From contig JAGLQR010000034.1 of NCBI GenBank assembly GCA_023136725.1, positions 1 through 10,293 on the forward strand: a DNA stretch of 10,293 bases. Reading direction: 5' to 3'. The stretch comes from Candidatus Aminicenantota bacterium (lineage in GTDB: Bacteria > Acidobacteriota > Aminicenantia > UBA2199). Position numbers and translations under genes: made by a program. This document shows positions 1-4,938 of this stretch, piece after piece (within the stretch, counting starts at the first letter, position 1; each line of letters starts with the position of its first letter). Below the pieces are notes generated by a model. It made no database searches. It was not told the DNA's origin and saw only the letters and a program-made list of their open reading frames with translations.

Positions 1-384
1 AGTTTCGGCAGCAATTCAATTAGAGAATTTTATATAAAAAAGATCCCTGCTTCTGATTTCTGGGGAAATGATTGGGAATACCAGAGTGATAAGGATGAAT
101 ACTATATTGGATCAGCAGCAAGGGATGGTATTTTTCTTGGATTCGACCAGGAGGGCTCCTACAAAGTTAATACTGAAGCTGACCTGAACAAGGATATAAT
201 CTTCTCAAATGGAAGCTTCACGTATGCACCGGGAGTTACAGGGATTGGCACTACGAATAAAGAAGATGATAGTAGTGCTGAAGATAATAGTAGTGATGAT
301 GACGATGATAAAGAGGATGATTCAAAGAAAAAAAAGAAAAAAAAGAAGAAAAAGAAAAAAAGAAGGCCAAGAGGCAGAGGCTGA
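1..384 (+). CDS. GspG-like/type IV pilin paralogue, 5'-truncated by window edge, with acidic-polylysine C-terminal tail
   Basis: The open frame enters from the left edge and ends at TGA 382-384, giving 127 visible residues. Residues 2-79 align with residues 71-149 of the two complete pilins downstream (shared IKK, FWGNDW, YYIGSAARDG, GFDQEGSY and DIIFSNG-type blocks), so about 70 N-terminal residues, including the prepilin cleavage site, lie outside the window. Its siblings end soon after YGPxVK. This protein instead continues for about 45 residues: 13 Asp/Glu within residues 88-107, then 12 consecutive lysines (109-120), then RRPRGRG. It is probably a minor or specialised pilin exported by a type IV pilus or type II secretion machine; the tail would be exposed at the C-terminal, globular-domain end. 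Function of the tail is unknown to me; binding to nucleic acid or anionic polymers, or self-association with opposite charges, are guesses. Pilin family membership is well supported by the paralogues; the tail is directly seen. Confidence 0.85.
   Translation, partial: SFGSNSIREFYIKKIPASDFWGNDWEYQSDKDEYYIGSAARDGIFLGFDQEGSYKVNTEADLNKDIIFSNGSFTYAPGVTGIGTTNKEDDSSAEDNSSDDDDDKEDDSKKKKKKKKKKKKRRPRGRG
325..366 (+). repeat. 42-nt homopurine tract with two A8 runs (codes for the polylysine tail)
   Basis: All 42 bases are A or G. The run pattern is A8-G-A8-G-AAG-A5-G-A7-G (main runs 328-335, 337-344, 349-353 and 355-361). In frame it encodes K12-RR. Runs of this length are known substrates for polymerase slippage and, as AAA codons, for ribosome stalling. 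Both other forward frames stay open past the normal stop (to 416 and 424), so a slip would change rather than simply cut the tail. A-tract spacing of about 9-10 bp may also curve the DNA about 65-105 bp upstream of the next promoter. These consequences are inferred. Confidence 0.7.
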
Positions 385-427
385 GACTGGTAAAAATATT
401 GAAGGAAATCATTTAAACATTTGAAAA

Positions 428-443
428 TGGAAAATATATTGCA
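428..443 (+). promoter_or_regulatory. Candidate sigma-54 (-24/-12) promoter of the second pilin gene
   Basis: TGGAAAATATATTGCA has GG (429-430) and GC (441-442) separated by exactly 10 bp, with a consensus-like TTGCA -12 box; the -24 side is weaker (TGGAAA against TGGCAC). The inferred transcription start is near 454, leaving about 22 nt of leader. The GC-to-ATG distance (34 bp to 476) nearly equals that at the next pilin gene (33 bp), which argues against coincidence. Pilin genes are classic sigma-54/PilR targets in many bacteria. No dyad like the one at 937-973 is visible upstream here. Confidence 0.55.
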
Positions 444-463
444 TTCTCTTACGGAAGAAGTAC

Positions 464-468
464 AGGAG
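464..468 (+). promoter_or_regulatory. Shine-Dalgarno AGGAG that decides the start of the second pilin
   Basis: AGGAG lies only 1 nt before the ATG at 470, too close to use, but 7 nt before the ATG at 476. The 476 start also gives a 152-residue protein of exactly the same length and leader length (MxxKG) as the neighbouring pilin. Confidence 0.75.
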
Positions 469-475
469 AATGAAA

Positions 476-934
476 ATGAGGAGAAAAGGCTTTACTCTCA
501 TAGAGTTACTTATAGTGGTTGCAATAATCGGAATTGTAGCAGCCATAGCAATACCGAATCTATTGACAGCAGTTCAGAAAAGTAAGCAGAAAGCAACAAT
601 GGGTGATATGAAAGCTATCGGGACAGCAGTTGAATCTTATGTTACCGATAATTATTTAGCCCCTACAGATCTTACAGCTGCAGGATTCGGAGGTGCAGGT
701 ATCAGATCATTTCATATGAAGAAGTTCCCTGATGAAGATGCATGGGGGAATACCTGGACATATATTAGAAACACGTCAATTCGTGATGTGTATTCAATAG
801 GGGCTCCCTGTAGGGACGGAGCATTTGATGGATTTGACCAGGAGGGTTCATATATCACAAATTCACTGGAAGATTTTGGAAATGATATTATATTTTCAGT
901 TGGAGTTTTTGTATATGGCCCGAAGGTCAAGTAA
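476..934 (+). CDS. GspG-like type IV pilin/pseudopilin (second of three)
   Basis: A 152-residue class III prepilin. Its short basic leader MRRKG is followed by FTLIELLIVVAII, so prepilin peptidase should cut after Gly5, and the mature Glu5 needed for subunit assembly is present. The hydrophobic helix spans about residues 6-30. The globular domain carries GspG-like features: the DAWGNTW motif (88-94), YSIG (106-109) and RDG..(G)FDQEG (113-124), the region that binds calcium in true GspG proteins. It aligns without gaps to the next gene. A lone cysteine, C112, replaces Gly there. The longer form from ATG 470 (154 residues) is disfavoured by the ribosome binding site position. Its own sigma-54-type promoter is proposed at 428-443. 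It uses ATA for 7 of 15 isoleucines, unlike the next pilin, suggesting lower expression. It could serve either a type IV pilus or a type II secretion pseudopilus; the sequence alone does not decide. Confidence 0.93.
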   Translation: MRRKGFTLIELLIVVAIIGIVAAIAIPNLLTAVQKSKQKATMGDMKAIGTAVESYVTDNYLAPTDLTAAGFGGAGIRSFHMKKFPDEDAWGNTWTYIRNTSIRDVYSIGAPCRDGAFDGFDQEGSYITNSLEDFGNDIIFSVGVFVYGPKVK

Positions 935-936
935 AG

Positions 937-973
937 TGACAAATTTTGTCAAACACCATGACACTTTGTTACA
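937..973 (+). promoter_or_regulatory. Tandem dyads, candidate enhancer (NtrC/PilR-class) sites for the third pilin
   Basis: TGACAAATTTTGTCA (937-951) is a perfect 7+1+7 dyad with half-sites TGACA-N5-TGTCA. A second, degenerate copy, TGACA-N5-TTACA, occupies 959-973. The copies start 22 bp apart, two helical turns, placing them on the same DNA face. Relative to the inferred start near 1051 they are centred at about -107 and -85, the usual position for activators of sigma-54 promoters. The identity of the activator is inferred; no regulator gene is in the window. Confidence 0.5.
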
Positions 974-1023
974 TTTTATCAAAGACCCTGTGAAATTCTA
1001 ACGTTATAGAGCAGCGAAAACAC

Positions 1024-1040
1024 TTGGCAAGATTTTTGCT
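1024..1040 (+). promoter_or_regulatory. Sigma-54 (-24/-12) promoter of the third pilin gene
   Basis: TTGGCAAGATTTTTGCT matches the TGGCACR-N4-TTGCW consensus at nearly every position, with GG at 1026-1027 and GC at 1038-1039 separated by exactly 10 bp. Transcription should start near 1051, seven bases before the strong ribosome binding site. The upstream dyads at 937-973 complete the expected architecture of an activator-dependent pilin promoter. Confidence 0.78.
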
Positions 1041-1057
1041 ACATTAAATTAAATTCG

Positions 1058-1065
1058 AAGGAGGA
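1058..1065 (+). promoter_or_regulatory. Strong ribosome binding site AAGGAGGA of the third pilin
   Basis: A near-perfect anti-16S match, 6 nt before ATG 1072. It is the strongest Shine-Dalgarno sequence noticed in the window and fits a highly expressed structural protein. Confidence 0.85.
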
Positions 1066-1071
1066 TTTATA

Positions 1072-1530
1072 ATGAACAAAAAAGGTTTTACATTAATTGA
1101 GCTTCTTATCGTTGTTGCTATTATCGGTATTGTTGCTGCTATTGCTATACCGAATTTGCTTACTGCGATTCAGAAGAGTAAACAAAAAGCTACTATGGGT
1201 GATATGAAATCTATCGGAACAGCAGTTGAGTCTTACATGACAGATAATTATATCGCACCAAATGGTCTTGACGCAGCTGGCTTCGGCGGAGCAGGCATCA
1301 GATCTTTCCACATTAAGAAATTCCCTGAAACAGATGCATGGGGCGGAGTATGGTCATATGAGCGTGATGCTACCAATCGTGACATCTATTCTATCGGATC
1401 AGGCGGAAGAGATAACTCTTATGCAGGATTTGCTCAGGAAGGAGAATACATCGTTAATTCTCTGACACATTTTGACTTCGATATTACCTATTCAAACGGC
1501 GCTTTTGTTTACGGCCCTAGAGTAAAGTAG
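1072..1530 (+). CDS. GspG-like type IV pilin, probable major pilin (third of three)
   Basis: A 152-residue class III prepilin with leader MNKKG, cleavage before Phe6, mature Glu5 and a helix at about residues 6-30 identical to the second pilin from residue 4 to 32. The GspG-like globular part has DAWGGVW (88-94), YSIG (106-109), RDN (113-115) and AQEGEY (121-126), and ends YGPRVK. I count 112 of 152 identities with the preceding pilin; differences cluster in residues 91-140, the exposed domain. Signs of high expression are the strong sigma-54 promoter, the AAGGAGGA site, codon choice (only 1 ATA among 16 Ile codons; GCT and GTT dominate in the N-terminal part) and a strong terminator right after the stop. 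It should be the main subunit of the fibre, with the other two as minor or alternative subunits, but type II secretion pseudopilin function is also possible. There are no cysteines. Confidence 0.95.
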   Translation: MNKKGFTLIELLIVVAIIGIVAAIAIPNLLTAIQKSKQKATMGDMKSIGTAVESYMTDNYIAPNGLDAAGFGGAGIRSFHIKKFPETDAWGGVWSYERDATNRDIYSIGSGGRDNSYAGFAQEGEYIVNSLTHFDFDITYSNGAFVYGPRVK

Positions 1531-1540
1531 TACTAATTAA

Positions 1541-1581
1541 AAAAAAAGAACGGCTGGTATTTTTACCAGCCGTTTTTTTTT
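1541..1581 (+). terminator. Strong intrinsic terminator after the pilin cassette, possibly bidirectional
   Basis: A perfect 10-bp stem, ACGGCTGGTA (1550-1559) and TACCAGCCGT (1564-1573), encloses a TTTT loop and is followed by T's to 1581. A run of A's (1539-1547) precedes it, so it could also work in the opposite direction. It starts about 20 bp after the pilin stop and ends only 24 bp before the next start codon. Confidence 0.92.
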
Positions 1582-1604
1582 ATCTAAACGTTCATCCCTG
1601 AATC

Positions 1605-3068
1605 TTGACCCGGAAAACATTTTATCTGTTTTTAATTCTGTTCTTTCTCATTATTAATTATTCTGTAAGTGAAGTTAAAACAGCATTTTTCGAGAGAACC
1701 TTATTTTTTTTATTTTTTGTCTCCCTTTTTTCCCTTTTAAGATATATTGATCTGAAAAAAATATTCATCACTATTACCGCAGTCATTTCTCCTCTGATAT
1801 TTTCATATGGAATTATTCAGAAATATATATTGTTCCCGATTTACCTGAGCAGTATGGATTCGGGTATTTCAGCGATTTCGAAAGCAATGAGGGAAAGAGT
1901 GGAAAGCGGCAGGATATTTTCAATTTTCACTCTTCCCACTTTATACACTTTCATATGTGCCGTTCTCCTGCTCGCAATATTTCATTATCTTATAAATTCA
2001 AAAGGAAATGTGGCAAAAATATTCTGGATGATCTTGTTCCTAACAGGTATCTTCAACCTTGTATTAACACAATCATTTGCCGGTATTCTCTATCTACTTG
2101 TAGGATTTCCGGTATATCTTTATCTTTCAGGAAGATCAAGCCTTAAATTTTTAATACCACTCCTGATGACCTTGTCAGTATTCCTTTTTATTATTATTGG
2201 TTTAAGATTTTCAGAAGCAAAAAAACTTGACCCTGTTAAATTAAGAATTTCTAATTGGAACCAGGCGGCTAGAATGATAGAGGCCAGGCCCCTTTTTGGA
2301 AATGGCCTTGGCAATTATGAATCGAAAATATCAATGTTTACACTCCCCGGTGAAGCACGCTCAATTTACTCACATAATTTCATTCTTCAAATAACTGCAG
2401 AAGGAGGGCTGGTTTTTGTTTTGCTCGTATTATCACTTATTATTTTATTACGAAAAAAGCTCATCCCTGAATTTAACAAGGAAAATGCTATATATATATC
2501 AATTTTATTTATTATTCTTCTATACAACCTTATCGATATCGGGTTATATTTTTTCTCCGCATCCCTCCTGTTTTCTTTGGTTCTTTCTCAATTGTACAGA
2601 AGAAAAGCACCACTTCCTAAAATTACAGTTCTGATCACATTGATATTAATTATCCCTCAATTTTTCATTTTCATTTCCTCCGGTGTAAGAAAGACCGGGT
2701 CCTTTCATCTTAATTTCAACAGGATAAGTAAAGCGGAAGGATATTTCCTGAAAAGCCTTCGCTTTAATAAATTCAATCACAAATCGCTCATGGGACTGGC
2801 AAAAACCTCTTATGCAACAGGAGATATTGACAAAGCCAATAAATATCTGAAAAAAGTAATTACACTTAACGGGCTAAACCCCTATGCCCACTTCCTCAGA
2901 TCAAGAGTATTGTACATGAAGAACAAATATCTCTCTTCATTTTATCATGCAGGAAAAGCCTTATCTTTAAACAGAAGGAATAGTGAATACAAATCCTGGT
3001 ATGATTTCCTAAACGCCAATCTAAGCAAAGATTTTAACAAAGACGGTTCAAATGGAGACACAAAATAA
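1605..3068 (+). CDS. Wzy_C-family membrane glycan ligase/polymerase with C-terminal TPR-like tail (first of two)
   Basis: A 487-residue polytopic membrane protein with about 11 hydrophobic segments. The large periplasmic loop (about 202-262) carries the O-antigen ligase/polymerase signature: R214-x3-W218, FGNGLGNY (231-238) and SHNFILQ with H257 (256-262), then AEGGL. In WaaL/PglL/Wzy proteins this loop transfers or polymerises undecaprenyl-linked glycans at the periplasmic face. After the last membrane segment (about 340-360), residues 370-470 look like TPR-type helical pairs (SKAEGYFLKSLRFNKFNHKS, DIDKANKYLKKVITLNGLNP). The start is TTG; an in-frame stop at 1599-1601 excludes any earlier start, no Shine-Dalgarno is visible, and the next in-frame Met is residue 84. 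It has about two fewer membrane segments before the loop than its neighbour, so the N-terminus may be reduced. It overlaps the next gene by one base. Substrate is unknown: pilin O-glycosylation or surface polysaccharide. Confidence 0.85.
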   Translation: MTRKTFYLFLILFFLIINYSVSEVKTAFFERTLFFLFFVSLFSLLRYIDLKKIFITITAVISPLIFSYGIIQKYILFPIYLSSMDSGISAISKAMRERVESGRIFSIFTLPTLYTFICAVLLLAIFHYLINSKGNVAKIFWMILFLTGIFNLVLTQSFAGILYLLVGFPVYLYLSGRSSLKFLIPLLMTLSVFLFIIIGLRFSEAKKLDPVKLRISNWNQAARMIEARPLFGNGLGNYESKISMFTLPGEARSIYSHNFILQITAEGGLVFVLLVLSLIILLRKKLIPEFNKENAIYISILFIILLYNLIDIGLYFFSASLLFSLVLSQLYRRKAPLPKITVLITLILIIPQFFIFISSGVRKTGSFHLNFNRISKAEGYFLKSLRFNKFNHKSLMGLAKTSYATGDIDKANKYLKKVITLNGLNPYAHFLRSRVLYMKNKYLSSFYHAGKALSLNRRNSEYKSWYDFLNANLSKDFNKDGSNGDTK

Positions 3069-4885
3069 TGATTTCTAATCTCCTTTTTAAGCTCAGATCC
3101 CTGAATGAAGATATTGAACTGATCTCAATTCTGATATTCCTGATCTTCTTTCCTGAAAAATCCTCATTTTATTATTTTATGATATTTGCTGTCCTGATGA
3201 TTACTTTCCTGATCCGGAAAATAATAATTTCAAAAAACATAGGTGTTTCAAGTTTTACAAGAGCATTATTACTTGTGAATATCCTGCTCCTTGTTTCAAC
3301 AATATTTTCTGTCTATTTTCTCAAATCACTTTTGTTCTTTTTTGATGTGTTTTTGATCTCCGCTTATTTTATACTCCATTTGATAGAGGAGAGAGAAGAA
3401 GAACGAAATATAAAGATTTTCGGCACTATTATTTCTATATTTTCATTTTTGTCAATTGTCATTTTTATCTTTTCAGATACACGGGACCTGTTTTTCTCCA
3501 ATCCGATCATGGCCGGGATAACTTCCGGGATCGGATCATTGATCTTCCTTTACTATTTTCTGAAAAAAATCAACTATTCTTACCTGTTACTGATTTTCCT
3601 TAATCTTGCTGCTCTGTACATTTCCCAATCAAAAGCAGCTTTCCTGGGTGTTGCAATCTTCTCTCTGCTTCTGGTGCTTGCTAAGAATAAAAAAGCAATC
3701 CCCATCGTCCTGATCCTGATATTGCTGACATTTGTGATCCCGAATCCGATCAGAAGTATGTTTCATTTTTCAATTTATGAGGATCCATACTCGGCAGACA
3801 GACTGCAAATATGGAACACAGGACTTAAAATATTTAAAGATAATATATTTGCCGGTACCGGTGCTGACAACTTCAGTGAACTTTCAAAAACCTATAATTT
3901 CAAGCAGAAGAACGGCCCGGCTAACTATTTCAAGATTCCAAGGATGCCTCACAGTGATTATATCAAAATGATTTCGGAACTTGGACTCTGGGGAATATTT
4001 ATACTATCATTTTCTCTCTTTTTTATCTTAAGAAGAATATTTAAAGGGCAGTTGTTCAATATTTCGAAGATCCTGATTCTTTATCTCCTTTTCCAGTCTC
4101 TCTTTTTTAATATAATTTTTCAGACATTTTTCTTTTTTCTTTTCATTTTTTTGCTCAAAACACTCTTTAAGGGCGAAATATACTTTCATAGCAACTCAAA
4201 TATAATGAAATTTGTTTCAGTAGCAATACTGACAATCATAATATTTACTGGATATGTATTCCCATATTATTCAGAACTTCTTACAAGCAGAGGGCTTAAT
4301 CAGAAAGATATGGTTTCAGTTTTTAATTCTCTAAACAAAGCCGGGAAATTCAACAGGCTGAATTTAAGGCCGTACAATTACAGAGCAATTCTCCTTCTTG
4401 AACAATTTCGTAAGACTTCAGATCCGGTCTATTTTTATTCTGCCCTTGATAATGTAAAAAGTATCATGAGAATCAATCCATATTTCAGTAAAGCATACTT
4501 CCTCGAATCTGATATATTTCGCACTATCCTGGAAAAAGGGATGCATTACCCCGGGCTTTCTGAAGAAATAATCTCCCCTCTGGAACAGCTTGAAAAGATC
4601 GACCCATTCAACCCTTTTATAAAAATGGAAAAAGCACATATACTTCTAAAGTTCAACAATCGTGAATCTGCAAAAAGAGAAGCGGTCAGGGCAATTGAAT
4701 TGGAACCTAAATATATTTCCGCATTACATTTTTTGCAGAAGCACTTCAATTATTTTGGAGAAGATGAATTATTCAATAATAAGATCAGGCAAATCCTCAA
4801 CTCAACTTCAAGTTGGGAGAAAAGAGGATCCCAATATCTGGATGCATTGATAAAACTGCCGCCTGAACTAACGAACTTTCAATAA
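3068..4885 (+). CDS. Wzy_C-family membrane glycan ligase/polymerase with C-terminal TPR domain (second of two)
   Basis: A 605-residue paralogue of the preceding protein, with about 12-13 hydrophobic segments. Its periplasmic loop (about 230-305) has R245-x3-W249, FAGTGADNF (261-269) and PHSDYIKMISELGLWG with H295 (294-309), matching the ligase/polymerase signature. Segments to about residue 400 are followed by a roughly 200-residue C-terminal part with TPR-like units (about 455-485 and 515-550; for example REAVRAIELEPKYISAL). Translation should be coupled to the upstream gene through TAATG (3066-3070), with GGAG at 3054-3057 as a possible binding site. Two such enzymes in tandem suggest a division of labour (for example polymerase and ligase) or two acceptors. 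TPR tails in this family are thought to help with partner or acceptor recognition; that role here is inferred. Confidence 0.87.
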   Translation: MISNLLFKLRSLNEDIELISILIFLIFFPEKSSFYYFMIFAVLMITFLIRKIIISKNIGVSSFTRALLLVNILLLVSTIFSVYFLKSLLFFFDVFLISAYFILHLIEEREEERNIKIFGTIISIFSFLSIVIFIFSDTRDLFFSNPIMAGITSGIGSLIFLYYFLKKINYSYLLLIFLNLAALYISQSKAAFLGVAIFSLLLVLAKNKKAIPIVLILILLTFVIPNPIRSMFHFSIYEDPYSADRLQIWNTGLKIFKDNIFAGTGADNFSELSKTYNFKQKNGPANYFKIPRMPHSDYIKMISELGLWGIFILSFSLFFILRRIFKGQLFNISKILILYLLFQSLFFNIIFQTFFFFLFIFLLKTLFKGEIYFHSNSNIMKFVSVAILTIIIFTGYVFPYYSELLTSRGLNQKDMVSVFNSLNKAGKFNRLNLRPYNYRAILLLEQFRKTSDPVYFYSALDNVKSIMRINPYFSKAYFLESDIFRTILEKGMHYPGLSEEIISPLEQLEKIDPFNPFIKMEKAHILLKFNNRESAKREAVRAIELEPKYISALHFLQKHFNYFGEDELFNNKIRQILNSTSSWEKRGSQYLDALIKLPPELTNFQ

Positions 4886-4903
4886 ATGCCCCAAAAGCTC
4901 AGA

Positions 4904-4932
4904 TTGACAATATCTACCTGTAAATCTATAAT
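4904..4932 (+). promoter_or_regulatory. Perfect-consensus sigma-70 promoter (TTGACA-N17-TATAAT) for a leaderless transcript
   Basis: TTGACA at 4904-4909 and TATAAT at 4927-4932 match both hexamers exactly with the optimal 17-bp spacing. Only six bases separate the -10 box from the GTG at 4939, so transcription should begin at or within a base or two of the start codon. This fits the absence of any Shine-Dalgarno before the glycosidase gene. It separates the glycosidase-transporter pair from the upstream membrane genes as an independent transcription unit. Confidence 0.82.
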
Positions 4933-4938
4933 TAACCG

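Noticed and set aside
209..424. 71-codon forward open frame with many Lys/Arg
   Set aside because: It is the +1 shadow of the pilin tail; homology to the two complete pilins fixes the frame that ends at 384. It matters only as a slippage product.
470..475. ATG at 470 as the start of the second pilin
   Set aside because: AGGAG lies only 1 nt before it; the ATG at 476 has 7-nt spacing and gives the same length as the sister pilin.
712..942. Minus-strand open frame over the second pilin
   Set aside because: Antisense shadow of a clear pilin gene, with no ribosome binding site and no recognisable protein.
937..951. Palindrome after the second pilin as a transcription terminator
   Set aside because: The central gap is 1 nt and it is AT-rich with no T-run after it; it looks like a DNA-level dyad, not an RNA hairpin.
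1093..1311. Minus-strand open frame over the third pilin
   Set aside because: Antisense shadow; its Ser/Asn-rich composition mirrors the pilin codons.
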